NCBI GenBank assembly: GCA_964511945.1
Contig: CAZEHO010000001.1
Location: 310,001-374,000 of the forward strand
Length of the DNA: 64,000 bases
Origin: CAZEHO01 sp964511945
Lineage (GTDB): Bacteria > Actinomycetota > Acidimicrobiia > Spongiisociales > UBA11373
Direction: 5' to 3'
Part shown: positions 25,402 through 34,213 of the stretch, one piece after another
How the letters are laid out: every line of letters starts with the position of its first letter
How positions within the stretch are numbered: the first letter of the stretch is position 1
Position numbers and translations under genes: made by a program
Notes under the pieces: model-generated
Databases searched by the model: none
Told to the model about the DNA's origin: nothing
The model's input: the letters and a program-made list of their open reading frames with translations, nothing else

Positions 25402-25605
25402 TCACCGGTGGCGGAGTCCGGCGATCTCCGAGGGGGCGGTTGCCCACATTCTGACCACATCAGAGTCGTGGTATGCATGCTCTAGCCGGTCGGCCGCGGC
25501 CTCATCCAGGCCCTCAAACAAGTGGCCGTAGGTGTTCAACGTGGTCGTGATGGAGGCGTGGCCGAGACGCTGCTGGATCACCTTGGGGTGCTCGCCCTGC
25601 TGCCA
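25402..25605 (-). pseudogene. Tyrosine integrase C-terminal remnant next to tRNA-Val
   Basis: The minus strand reads QQGEHPKVIQQRLGHASITT followed by TLNTYGHLFEGLDEAAADRL and a stop at 25402. This is the classic C-terminal part of phage/ICE tyrosine recombinases, with the HxxxxTT-type GHASITTTLNTYGH box including the catalytic Tyr. Homology stops abruptly at about 25605, where unrelated sequence begins. Position beside a tRNA gene is where such integrases insert their elements. The catalytic core is gone, so it is a fossil of a former island. Confidence 0.85.
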
Positions 25606-25704
25606 CAGGATTCGGGGCCGCCATACCTTGCGATCGGCCTGGCGGGCCTGGCGGGTGCCGGGATCGCCCTCGGCGGGTTCATGCTCTTCCGGAAGGGCCG
25701 CTAG
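25593..25704 (+). pseudogene. LPXTG-like cell-wall anchor tail of a lost surface protein
   Basis: The plus strand reads ALLPQDSG, then a hydrophobic helix (PYLAIGLAGLAGAGIALGGF) and a basic tail MLFRKGR before a TAG at 25704. LPQDSG plus helix plus Arg/Lys tail is a sortase sorting signal variant. Only this C-terminus survives; upstream sequence is the integrase remnant on the other strand, so the join at about 25600 is a deletion scar. An open frame from 25522 exists but its first part is a shadow of the integrase. Confidence 0.6.
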
Positions 25705-25780
25705 GCCCTGCCACCTCAGCGGTCACCCACCCGGCTGGTCCGGCTCTCGTGGTGCCCCGTAGATCAGCACCGGAGTCGTG

Positions 25781-26417
25781 TCAGGTCCAATGCCGCTCGA
25801 ACACCATCCCGGCCTTCTCGACCATGCGGATCGCCGGAGCGTTCGCCGGTTCGACGATCGCGATCTCCCGATCGACGTGGAGTTGCTCGACCAGGTAGCG
25901 CCACACCGCCAGGACGGCGTCGGTGGCGATTCCCCGGTCCCCTTGGCGGATGGGTCCTGACACCGACCTCCAACTCGGCCACTCCATCTACCTCGATCGA
26001 CATCAGGGTCACCGGGCCGATCATCCGTCCCGATTCTCGTTCGGTCACCGCCAGACGGCAGTCTGAACGGATGAGCTCAAGTGCAAGCCGTGCCTTACGC
26101 TCCGGCCGTTCTCCGGGAGAGGCCGGAGGATCGAGTTCCGGAACGTGGTCGAGATCTGCGGCGGTGAGGTGCCTGATCTGCGGGCGCCCGGTGGTGATCT
26201 CCACATCTGGCGGCAGCTCCGGGAGTCCCACCGGCGGTCTCCCGTCGGGTGAACCACGCCGCACCATCCCGGCCACCGCCCCCCGCACCCTCCGCCACAT
26301 GCGGGCGTAGAGGCGCGAGTCCGCGAGGCCGGTTGCGGCAAGCCCGGCGAGTTCGCCCACCGTTCAGCGGCGCGGGTACCAGCGGACCAGCTCGGACTTC
26401 TTCACGGGTGCGCCCAT
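25781..26417 (-). pseudogene. Frameshifted GNAT acetyltransferase with stop codon near the start
   Basis: ATG 26417 follows the PIG-L stop by 9 nt with GAGAGG before it. The frame reads MGAPVKKSELVRWYPRR and hits a TGA at 26364-26366, then continues open in the same frame through VTLMSIEVDGVAELEVGVR. Near 25945 a one-base shift is needed to reach RQGDRGIATDAVLAVW and ANAPAIRMVEKAGMVFERHW, clear GNAT motifs A and B ending at 25781. The N-terminal KSELVRWYPRR resembles the start of HAAS-type small regulators, so this may be a fusion of two remnants. It is not functional as read. Confidence 0.65.
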
Positions 26418-26426
26418 GGCACCCTC

Positions 26427-27056
26427 TCAGATGACCAGCTTGCGGCCGGTGAATCCCTCGGCAAGCCCTTCGTTTGCCCTGGCCTCGGCGCCGCGGAGCC
26501 GGAGGAGGGCCCACATCGTGTCGGCCGACAGGCTCTGGCTGGGGAACGCCTCGACGAGCGTGTCCACCTTGCGATCCGCCTGGTCCCAGGTCAATGGGAT
26601 GTAGACGTTCGGGTGACCGAGATCGCCCTCGTACTTCGGGATCTCGTACTCCAGGATGAGGAGGTCCCGGAAGACGTTCCAGGTGAGCTCGGCCACCAGC
26701 CGGTGATCCTGATGCCGGTCTTCGAGCCGGTGGGTGAATACGACGTCGGGCTTGATCTCCGACGCGAGGTCGTGGAGGAACGTCTTCAGTTCGGCGTACT
26801 CGGCTGGGAAGTACGAGTCGGAGAAGTGCTCGGTCACCACCCGGGTTGGCCCGGCCCCGACCAGCAGTCTGCCGGCACCGGCTTCTGCCTCGGCAACGCG
26901 TTCGCCTGTAGCACTCAACACCACCCAGGTGACTGCCAGGCCCGGATGCTCCTCGAGCAAGCGCTGGATTGTGCCGCCGCAGCCGATCTCAATGTCGTCG
27001 GAATGCGCTCCGAGGAGCAGCACGGAGCGCACCTCGGTGAGGTCGAGATGCTTCAT
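26427..27056 (-). CDS. PIG-L family deacetylase
   Basis: 209 residues. Zinc/catalytic motifs LLGAHSDDIEIGCGG (AHxDD) and HRLEDRHQDHRLV are those of PIG-L/LmbE N-deacetylases such as MshB and antibiotic-sugar deacetylases. It would remove N-acyl groups from an amino sugar or related group in the cytosol. It overlaps the rfbF stop by 4 nt (ATGA), so it belongs to the CDP-sugar operon and probably acts on the product of the operon's aminotransferase branch (inference). Confidence 0.87.
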   Translation of the reverse strand: MKHLDLTEVRSVLLLGAHSDDIEIGCGGTIQRLLEEHPGLAVTWVVLSATGERVAEAEAGAGRLLVGAGPTRVVTEHFSDSYFPAEYAELKTFLHDLASEIKPDVVFTHRLEDRHQDHRLVAELTWNVFRDLLILEYEIPKYEGDLGHPNVYIPLTWDQADRKVDTLVEAFPSQSLSADTMWALLRLRGAEARANEGLAEGFTGRKLVI

Positions 27057-27892
27057 GACGTCTGCCGGAACGGCTGGGTCTCGAAGTCGAGCGATCGATC
27101 GTGCGAATCGGGTCCCGTCCCCTTCCAGACCTGCCAGGCGGCCCGGCCCTTCTCAGCCATGTCTTCGAGATCCTGCTTCTCCTTGTAGGTGTCCATGCAG
27201 CTCCAGAACCCTTCGTGGCGGTAGGCGAGGAGTTCATTGCGCTCGACCAGTCGGTTGAAGGGCTCTTCGACCAGTTCCTCATCGGGGCGGAGGACGTCGA
27301 AGATCTCGGGGGTGAAGGCGAAGAACCCGCCGTTCATCCAGACATCAGACTGCCGAATGGGGGAGATCTTGCGCACCACGTCGTCCGCACTCATGGTGAT
27401 CCGGTGGAAGCTGTGGCTCGGCTTCACCGCCAGGAACATTGCGGTCGGCCGGCGCTGCTCGAACTCGGCGAGCATGTCCGGCAGGTGGAGGTCGCTCAGG
27501 CCGTCGGTGTAGTTGGCAAGGAACGGCTCATCCGGATCCAGGTAGTGGCGGACCCGGCGGAGCCGCTCGCCGATGGTGGAGTTGCTGCCGGTGTCCGCGA
27601 ACGTGATGTGCCAATCCTGGATATCGCTGTTCATCACCGAGCCGTCGCTGCCACCGTTTGAGAGCACGAAGTCGTTTGAGAGGCGTTCGTCGTACTCGAG
27701 GAAGTAGCGCTTGATCACGTCGGCCTTCCACCCGAGGCACAGCACGAACTCCGTGTGCCCGAAGTGGGCGTAGTACTTCATGATGTGCCACAGGATCGGG
27801 TGATCGCCGATGGGCACCATCGGTTTCGGGGCCGATTCGATGTGGCTTCTCATCCGCATGCCGAAGCCGCCGCAGAACAGCACGACCTTCAT
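27053..27892 (-). CDS. rfbF: Glucose-1-phosphate cytidylyltransferase
   Basis: 279 residues. It makes CDP-glucose from CTP and glucose 1-phosphate, the entry to CDP-6-deoxysugars. Nucleotide motif FCGGFGMRMRS with the lysine segment ESAPKPMVPIGD, ANYTDGLSDLHLPD (metal Asp) and the RfbF-specific WMNGGFFAF and FWSCMDTYKEKQDLE set it apart from RmlA. It starts with an ATG overlapping the methyltransferase stop (ATGA). A longer frame to 27991 is a shadow. It pairs with rfbG in the same operon. Confidence 0.9.
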   Translation of the reverse strand: MKVVLFCGGFGMRMRSHIESAPKPMVPIGDHPILWHIMKYYAHFGHTEFVLCLGWKADVIKRYFLEYDERLSNDFVLSNGGSDGSVMNSDIQDWHITFADTGSNSTIGERLRRVRHYLDPDEPFLANYTDGLSDLHLPDMLAEFEQRRPTAMFLAVKPSHSFHRITMSADDVVRKISPIRQSDVWMNGGFFAFTPEIFDVLRPDEELVEEPFNRLVERNELLAYRHEGFWSCMDTYKEKQDLEDMAEKGRAAWQVWKGTGPDSHDRSLDFETQPFRQTS

Positions 27893-29154
27893 GGGGTCAC
27901 GAACCTCGGTTCGGGGATCAAGACGATCAATCGGCCGCCCCAATCCCGGACATAAGACAGTTGTGCCGAGAGCTCCCGCTCCAGGTTCCACGGGAGCAGC
28001 ACGATGTAGTCCGGCTTGGTCTCGGCGAGCCTGTCGGGTGGGTAGACCGGGATCCGGCAGCCAGGCAGGTAGGTGCCCTGCTTCACCGGATTGCGATCGA
28101 CCGTGTAGTCGATGAAGTCCTCCCGGATGCCGCAGTAGTTGAGCAGGGTGCTTCCCTTGCCCGGGGCGCCGTATCCGGCGATCTGTTTGCCCTCTCGCTT
28201 GGCCCGGATCAGGAACTCGAGAATCCGGCGCTTGGTCTCGGCCACCTGCTCACCGAACGCCGTGTAGGTGGCGACGTCGTCGTAGCCACCAGCCCGCTCC
28301 GCCTCCAGGAGGCCCGTCACTGCCTCCGAGGTCGGTTTCGAGGTTTCCGACTCGTGGCGGGCGTAGATGCGCACCGATCCGCCGTGCGTCGGGAGAATGT
28401 CGACGTCGTAGATGACGAGACCATGCGCGCCGAACACCCGGCTCAGCGACAGCAGTGTCCAATAGCAGTAGTGCTCCTGGTAGATCTGGTCGAACTGGTT
28501 GCCCTCCATGGTCTGCATGAGGTGCGGAATCTCCACCGTGATCGTCCCGCCGTCGGCGAGGAGCAGCTTCATGCCTGCGACGAAGTCGTTGATGGCGGGG
28601 ACGTGCCCGATCACGTTGTTGGCGATGAGCAAGTCGGCGCGGACTCCGTCGGCAACCAGGTCGCGGGCTGCCTCGACTCCGAAGAAGCGAACCACGGTCG
28701 GGATGCCCTTGGCGATGGCCGCTTCGGCCACGTTGGCCGCTGGTTCGACCCCAAGCGACGGGATCCCGGCGTCGATCGTGTACTGGAGGAGGTAGCCGTC
28801 GTTGCTGGCGATCTCCACCACCCGCGAGTCGGGTCCGAGCCCGAACCGGGGGATTGCAGCGTCGACATAGGCGCGGCAGTGGGCGAGCCACGAGTCCGAA
28901 TAGGACGAGAAGTACGCGTAATCGCTGTAGATCTCCTCTCCTCCGACCAGTTCGGGAACCTGGACCAGCAGGCACTCCTCGCATACGTACGCCCGCAGCG
29001 GCCAGAAGGGTTCTGGAGTGTCATAGACGTCGGCGGACACGTAGCTCTCACACAGGGGCGACGTACCGAGATCCGCCACAACATGGCTGAGTGGCGTCCC
29101 GCAGAACCGGCAGTGGTGCCTCGGCCCGGGACCATGGGGGTGGTGGTCGCTCAT
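27889..29154 (-). CDS. Zinc-binding sugar C-methyltransferase
   Basis: 421 residues with the three-part layout of sugar C-methyltransferases such as TylC3 and NovU: an N-terminal zinc site (CRFCGTPL and CEECLLVQ), a SAM-binding Rossmann domain (VVEIASNDGYLLQ), and a C-terminal domain (IAGYGAPGKGSTLLNYCGI) that in the family helps bind the ketosugar. Likely role: SAM-dependent C-3 methylation of CDP-4-keto-6-deoxyglucose, giving a branched sugar. It is coupled by ATGA overlaps to genes on both sides. Confidence 0.85.
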   Translation of the reverse strand: MSDHHPHGPGPRHHCRFCGTPLSHVVADLGTSPLCESYVSADVYDTPEPFWPLRAYVCEECLLVQVPELVGGEEIYSDYAYFSSYSDSWLAHCRAYVDAAIPRFGLGPDSRVVEIASNDGYLLQYTIDAGIPSLGVEPAANVAEAAIAKGIPTVVRFFGVEAARDLVADGVRADLLIANNVIGHVPAINDFVAGMKLLLADGGTITVEIPHLMQTMEGNQFDQIYQEHYCYWTLLSLSRVFGAHGLVIYDVDILPTHGGSVRIYARHESETSKPTSEAVTGLLEAERAGGYDDVATYTAFGEQVAETKRRILEFLIRAKREGKQIAGYGAPGKGSTLLNYCGIREDFIDYTVDRNPVKQGTYLPGCRIPVYPPDRLAETKPDYIVLLPWNLERELSAQLSYVRDWGGRLIVLIPEPRFVTP

Positions 29155-30455
29155 GGTGCGGCCTCCTCCAGCAGCCCGGCAGCGAGCAAGACATCGGCCG
29201 CAGCGCGGATGGCCGCAAACGGCACACCCGACCGATCAGCCACCGCCAGGAGGTCGTGGTTGCCGTCGGACAGGTTGAGCGTCCACAGCACCGCGCGCTG
29301 TGCCTCTTCGGTGTCGTACGAGTGGTCGAACTGCCGATAGAGCCCGAGCGGCCCGAGCCGGGGCTCGCCGTACGGCCTCGTCGCGCTATAGCGAGCGTTG
29401 GCTTCGAGTGCCGACACGATGCCGACGGCGGCGGCAAGTGATCCGGCCAGGGTGGTGGGCTCGACGAGATCGAGGTCGTCGGCGGACGTGTGGTACTCGG
29501 AGTAGGTGCCGGGGAGGGAACGCATCAGGCAGCCGACAGGGAGATCGAACCCCGGGGAGCAGAACTGGCGCTCGTCGTAGCCGAACGGCTCGAACGGAAC
29601 GATCGCCTCCGGCGGAGCAGCATGCCGGAGCACATGAGCGGCGGCCCGATCGACCGGCGCATCCCCCCGGCGGCTCCGCTTGTAGATGAGCGAGTTCCCG
29701 AAGCCGAGGCCGGTGAGCACCAGGCCGTGGCGAATGCGATCGACCCGGTCACGATTCATGGCAAGCCAGGTGATCGCTCCGATGGTTGCCGGCCCGAACA
29801 CGAAGCGGAAGGTGTGGGTCCGGTCGTGTCCCGCCAGTGATCGGGCGAGCCACGCCGCCACCGCAATCCCCGCGAGATTGTCGTTGGCCAGCGACGGATG
29901 GCAGGTGTGGGTCCACACGAGGAATTCGTCGGCTGATCTCCCCGGGAGGGTTACCTCTCCGTATGTGAGAGAGCCGTCGGCCAGTTCGCTGTCGATGCGC
30001 ACCCGGTACTCGCGATCGGGCTCAGCGTCGAGCGCCTCGAATTGGGCGTGCGCCATGGTGAAGCCCCAGGACTCCTCGTAGTACGACGTGCGATACGGGA
30101 GCCAGCCCGGTCGATCCGGGAGCGTGTGGATCCGTTGCCGCACCTCCCGCCACGGCATCGTGGTGTCGACCGGGGTGCTGTAGGCCTCGACGTGGAGGTT
30201 GGATTCGGCCAGGTCGATGATTCGCCTGCCGGCGTCATCCTCGATCCAGGCCTCCCGAATCCGCCACTCGGGCGGCACGGTCCAATCGAGCACCCGGGTC
30301 CCCGCCGGAACCTCATGTATCTCGAGTGGGATCACCTCGGAGATCACGCGCAGGGTGTCGCGGGCCCCTGTGCCGGTGATGCTGCGGTGGATCGGGAAGA
30401 GGCGGCCGATGAACTCGTGCATCTCCTTCCCGGGATCGGGCCCATGCGTGGTCAT
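29151..30455 (-). CDS. DUF4910 aminopeptidase-like protein
   Basis: 434 residues. The M28-like metal site is HTCHPSLANDNLAGIAVA, with further ligands likely in FCSPGFDLPVG and YHTSADDLDLV; the N-terminal WRIREAWIEDD and C-terminal winged-helix-like tail (about 380-434) match DUF4910 proteins. These occur in polysaccharide and secondary-metabolite clusters, where hydrolase or transferase roles have been suggested but not settled. It overlaps both neighbours by 4 nt, so it is an integral part of the operon. It may act on an aminoacyl or amide group on the sugar (inference). Confidence 0.8.
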   Translation of the reverse strand: MTTHGPDPGKEMHEFIGRLFPIHRSITGTGARDTLRVISEVIPLEIHEVPAGTRVLDWTVPPEWRIREAWIEDDAGRRIIDLAESNLHVEAYSTPVDTTMPWREVRQRIHTLPDRPGWLPYRTSYYEESWGFTMAHAQFEALDAEPDREYRVRIDSELADGSLTYGEVTLPGRSADEFLVWTHTCHPSLANDNLAGIAVAAWLARSLAGHDRTHTFRFVFGPATIGAITWLAMNRDRVDRIRHGLVLTGLGFGNSLIYKRSRRGDAPVDRAAAHVLRHAAPPEAIVPFEPFGYDERQFCSPGFDLPVGCLMRSLPGTYSEYHTSADDLDLVEPTTLAGSLAAAVGIVSALEANARYSATRPYGEPRLGPLGLYRQFDHSYDTEEAQRAVLWTLNLSDGNHDLLAVADRSGVPFAAIRAAADVLLAAGLLEEAAP

Positions 30456-31795
30456 CGGTTGAATCTCCGGTAGACCGGCCGGGTAGGACCACCCTCCAGG
30501 TACCGCTCCGGGCCGTCCTCGAGGGCCGCGGCGTACACGGGGAGCAGGTCGTCGACCGCATCGATGGTGTGGTCGATGTCGGAATCGGTGTGGGAGTAGC
30601 TGACGACCAGCGACGTCCCGAGCACACCGCGGCGGATCAACTCCTGCATGAAGAGCGCCCGGTACACCTGGGACGGCCGGCCGTCTCCGTCACGGGTACC
30701 GAACACCAGGCAGCTGGGCCTGCCGATGATCGGCACCTGCGCTTGCAGGCCGTGGCGAGCGATGGCATCGAGGAGCCCGGTCTTCAGCCTGGCACCCTGG
30801 CGGTCCAGCGTTTCGATCACCGGTTCCTCGCGATACGTCTGCATGGTGGCAATCGCGGCGGCGAGGGCGTGGGTCTCGGCGCCGTGCGTGGTTGACAGCA
30901 GGAAGACGCGCTCCCGGTCGTGATGGAGCCCACCGAGTTCCATCAACTCCCGTTTTCCCACCAGGGCCGACACCGAGTGCCCGTTGGCCATCCCCTTGCC
31001 GAAGGCAGAGAGGTCCGGGTTGACGCCGTACACTTTCTGTCCGCCGCCGTTGTCCCAGCGGAACCCCGTGATCATCTCGTCGAGGATGAAGATTGCCCCT
31101 CGATCGCGACAGAGCGCCTGGACGGCGGGCAGGTATCCCGCAGACGGTTCGGCGTATTTGGCCGGCTCCAGGATCACCGCGGCGATCTGGTCGGGGTGCC
31201 GGTTGAACAACGCCCCGAGGTCGGCGACGTCGTCGTAGCGGAACGTCACGGTGAGCGCCTGAACCTCCGCCGGGATGCCTGCATTGATCTCGGTGGTGCC
31301 GATGAACCAGTCATCGACGGAGAAGAACGGCTGGTCGCCGCAGAGCGCCACCAGGGTGCGGCCGGTGGCGGCCCTTGCCAGCTTGACGGCTGCGGTGGTG
31401 ATATCCGAGCCGTTCTTGGCGAACTTGGCCATTTCGGCCCCGTCGATCATCCCGAGCAGGTCCTCGGCACAGGTCACCTCGATCGGCGCCGGGCGGGAAA
31501 AGTTGGATCCGTGCTCCAGTTCGCTCCGGACAGCCTCGACGACCGGTGGGAATGCGTGGCCCAGCGTGACCGCCCGGCATCCCATGCCGTACTCGATGTA
31601 CTCATTGCCGTCGACGTCCCAGACATGGCTGCCCCGGCCGCGCACGATGAACCCGGGTGCCAGGGCGGGGAACTGGTCGTCACCCTTGGCGTAGGTGTGG
31701 CACCCGCCGGGAATCAGCGAGTGGCTGCGCTCCTGCAGGGCCCGAGACCGGGCGTACCCGCGGTGCCGGTTGCCGGCCTTCGTCGGGTAACTCAT
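30452..31795 (-). CDS. Class III PLP aminotransferase (glutamate-1-semialdehyde aminomutase-like)
   Basis: 447 residues. The PLP lysine is in DLSAFGKGMANGHSVSAL and the cofactor Asp in FILDEMITGFRW, both typical of HemL-like enzymes; N-terminal LIPGGCHTYAKGDDQFP is also HemL-like. In haem synthesis such a protein stands with hem genes; here it is coupled to rfbG and DUF4910, so it probably aminates a sugar or makes an amino-acid side group for the glycan. The ATG at 31795 overlaps the rfbG stop; a longer frame is a shadow. Confidence 0.85.
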   Translation of the reverse strand: MSYPTKAGNRHRGYARSRALQERSHSLIPGGCHTYAKGDDQFPALAPGFIVRGRGSHVWDVDGNEYIEYGMGCRAVTLGHAFPPVVEAVRSELEHGSNFSRPAPIEVTCAEDLLGMIDGAEMAKFAKNGSDITTAAVKLARAATGRTLVALCGDQPFFSVDDWFIGTTEINAGIPAEVQALTVTFRYDDVADLGALFNRHPDQIAAVILEPAKYAEPSAGYLPAVQALCRDRGAIFILDEMITGFRWDNGGGQKVYGVNPDLSAFGKGMANGHSVSALVGKRELMELGGLHHDRERVFLLSTTHGAETHALAAAIATMQTYREEPVIETLDRQGARLKTGLLDAIARHGLQAQVPIIGRPSCLVFGTRDGDGRPSQVYRALFMQELIRRGVLGTSLVVSYSHTDSDIDHTIDAVDDLLPVYAAALEDGPERYLEGGPTRPVYRRFNR

Positions 31796-32898
31796 GGGCT
31801 CCCCACCGATTCCATCGCGGTCTGATATGCGGCGATCTGCTCGAGGCAGAGCCGGCGGGCGGTGTCGGGTTCGTCGAAGTAGGTCCGATACCACTGCGCG
31901 GTTCGTTCGAGCACCTCGTCGATGTCCCAGGCAGGCCTCCAGGCCAGTTGCCACAGTGCCTTGTCGATGTTCAGCCGCAGGGTCCCGGCCTCATGCGGCT
32001 GGTCCCGGTCCGACGCATCGCTCCACGACCCGTTGCCCCATGCTGCGAGGAAACCTTCCACAAGGTCGCGTACCGGTAGTTCGTTGCCCGGCAGCGGGCC
32101 GATGTTCCACCCTCCGGCGATCTCCGGATCGTCCGACTGCAGCAGCCGGGAGGCAATAGTCAGGTACCCGCTCAGAGCCTGAAGCACGTGCTGCCATGGC
32201 CTGGTTGCTGCGGGATTGCGCACTTCAACCGGTCGGCCGTCGGCAAGTGCCCGCACCACGTCGACGACCAGGGCGTCGGGCGTCCAGTCGCCGCCACCGA
32301 TCACGTTGCCGGCGCGGGCGCTGGCCAGCCGCACGCCATGCTCGGCGGTACGGGAGGGATGGAAGAAGGAGTGCTGGTAGGAGCGGATCAGGAGCTCGGC
32401 GGCACCCTTGCTTCCACCGTACGGGCTGAGGTCTCCCATCTCATCGGTCTCGCGGTAGCCCCAGACCTGCTCCACGTTGCGGTAGCACTTGTCGCTGGTC
32501 ACCACGAGGACGGAACAGGGGCGGCCGATTTTGCGGACCGCATCCAGGAGGCCGGCGATGCCGAGCACGTTGACGTCAAAGGTCTCGCGAGGAATCCGAT
32601 AGCTCTCACGGACTATCGATTGCGCTGCCAGGTGGATGATGACCGCAGGGCGGGCATCATCGAGCGCGGTATGCATCGCCTCGGGGTTGCGAACGTCGGC
32701 AATGTGATGCCGGACCAGGCCATCTTCCACATGGGAGAGCTCAAAATTGGACGGCTCGGTCGGCGGGTCCAGGGCGTAACCGGTCACCCTGGCACCGAGC
32801 GATTCCAGCCACAGGCACAGCCATGAACCCTTGAAGCCGGTGTGACCGGTAACGAAGACCGGAAGGTCCCGGTAGATGCCGCCGAATGGTTCGGTCAC
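31792..32898 (-). CDS. rfbG: CDP-glucose 4,6-dehydratase
   Basis: 368 residues of the extended SDR family. NAD motif TGHTGFKGSWL is the RfbG signature, with TSDKCYRNVEQ and the catalytic YGGSK pair in DLSPYGGSKGAAELL, and GGGDWTPDALVVD further on. It converts CDP-glucose to CDP-4-keto-6-deoxyglucose, the substrate for the methyltransferases in this operon. It starts at GTG 32898, 9 nt after the preceding stop. No RfbH-type 3-dehydrase is present, so the 3-hydroxyl is probably kept. Confidence 0.92.
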   Translation of the reverse strand: MTEPFGGIYRDLPVFVTGHTGFKGSWLCLWLESLGARVTGYALDPPTEPSNFELSHVEDGLVRHHIADVRNPEAMHTALDDARPAVIIHLAAQSIVRESYRIPRETFDVNVLGIAGLLDAVRKIGRPCSVLVVTSDKCYRNVEQVWGYRETDEMGDLSPYGGSKGAAELLIRSYQHSFFHPSRTAEHGVRLASARAGNVIGGGDWTPDALVVDVVRALADGRPVEVRNPAATRPWQHVLQALSGYLTIASRLLQSDDPEIAGGWNIGPLPGNELPVRDLVEGFLAAWGNGSWSDASDRDQPHEAGTLRLNIDKALWQLAWRPAWDIDEVLERTAQWYRTYFDEPDTARRLCLEQIAAYQTAMESVGSP

Positions 32899-32907
32899 GG
32901 GGTCACC

Positions 32908-34116
32908 TCACGCGGCCAGGAGTTCGCAGGCCAGGCCGAGGTCGGCCACCTGGGCACGGATTTCGGGTTCGTACAGGGGATTGGTGATCACGATCACGTC
33001 CGGAGGTGCCCCAACCAGGGCTTCCGGTGGCACGACCGGATGCCCGCCTGCCGGAAGGAAGCGGCCCTGGCGGTCCGGATTGACGTCGACCACGGCGGAG
33101 ACGCCGGCCGCTTGGGGCACCGTGTTGAGGAAGCTGAAGGCCTTCCCACCGGAACCCCAGAGCACCACCCGCTTCCCGGCGTCGAGCAGTGCGGCGAGCC
33201 GCGTGCTCCAGTCGTCGACCGAACGCCGGTGCCTGGCGGCGAACCGTCGCAGCGGATCGGGGAGCGGCCGGTGCTCGAGCTCCGGGTTCCCGGGAGCCGG
33301 CGACGGCGCGGCCTCAACGAAGACGTACTGGTCCTCCCCGTAGCAGTGCCCGGCGTCGAGGATCTCGAATCCGCATCGCTCGAAGAGCCCGGTCAGGCTG
33401 GTGAGGTCGAAGTAGTTGCACTGCTCGTAGTGGACGCTCCACGTCTCCTGGTGATCGAAGGCGTGGGCTCCGTTGAAGACCTCGAAATAGACAGGGGTTG
33501 CAGTGCTCCCCAGCATCCGGCGGAGATCCCGGAGGAACTCTGCGGGCCGCGCGATGCTCTCGAACACGGACAGACAGGCAACGAAGTCAGGCGCCGGACC
33601 GCGGTACCGGGCGGGCTCGAAAGGCGCCCGGTTCCAGGTGATCCTGGATCCGTTGACGAGTTCGGTTCCCGAGGCCGGCAGGGCAGGGTCGATCCCGATG
33701 CCCTCACCGATGCCGGCGCCGGCGAGGCGCCGCATGAAGTACCCGCCGCCGCTGCCGATCTCCAGGACCCTCCGACCCACTAGGTCGTATCGGGCCACCA
33801 GGCGGATCGCGAGGTCGTCGACGAACGACACGAACGTGGGGGAGTGGGCGAGCGATGCCTCGTAGCCGGGGCGGAACCGGGCTATCTGCCCGTCGAACGC
33901 CCGGTTATGGATCAGGCCGCAGCTGTGGCAGAACGACAGGTCGATATCGCCGGAAGGGGCCGCTCGCGCCTCGTCGGGCGTGTCGAACAGGATTCCGACC
34001 AGAGCCGGCTGAGCGGTCATCCGAAGGACGTCGGTCAGCTCCGTACTCCCGCATCCGGGGCAGGCAGCATCCTCCGGTGCTGCAGACGGCAGCGATCGTC
34101 CACGGTCGGAGTTCAT
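32908..34116 (-). CDS. Second zinc-binding class I SAM methyltransferase
   Basis: 402 residues from ATG 34116. Zinc-type cysteines CPGCGSTELTDV and CHSCGLIHN, SAM loop VLEIGSGGGYFMRRL, and a C-terminal domain VVLWGSGGKAFSFLNTV that parallels the first methyltransferase. The two share layout but little direct sequence, so they probably modify different positions or different sugars. It starts a sub-block of the operon, 97 bp after the glycosyltransferase, the only large gap in the operon; a second promoter there is possible. Confidence 0.83.
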   Translation of the reverse strand: MNSDRGRSLPSAAPEDAACPGCGSTELTDVLRMTAQPALVGILFDTPDEARAAPSGDIDLSFCHSCGLIHNRAFDGQIARFRPGYEASLAHSPTFVSFVDDLAIRLVARYDLVGRRVLEIGSGGGYFMRRLAGAGIGEGIGIDPALPASGTELVNGSRITWNRAPFEPARYRGPAPDFVACLSVFESIARPAEFLRDLRRMLGSTATPVYFEVFNGAHAFDHQETWSVHYEQCNYFDLTSLTGLFERCGFEILDAGHCYGEDQYVFVEAAPSPAPGNPELEHRPLPDPLRRFAARHRRSVDDWSTRLAALLDAGKRVVLWGSGGKAFSFLNTVPQAAGVSAVVDVNPDRQGRFLPAGGHPVVPPEALVGAPPDVIVITNPLYEPEIRAQVADLGLACELLAA

Positions 34117-34213
34117 GAGACCCCCAATCCGCTCGGGGGCACTCGTGCGCTGTGAACCGTGGCGCACTGCAGTCTGGTCGCGGCCATCGTTCCTCCTCGG
34201 GGCCCTGGTAGCC

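Noticed and set aside
26364..26366. TGA as a selenocysteine codon in the gene after PIG-L
   Set aside because: The flanking sequence is not a selenoprotein family, no stem-loop follows at the needed place, and the same gene has a separate frameshift, so decay is the simpler reading.
30452..31795. hemL of haem biosynthesis
   Set aside because: It is translationally coupled to rfbG and a DUF4910 gene inside a polysaccharide operon, with no other hem genes.
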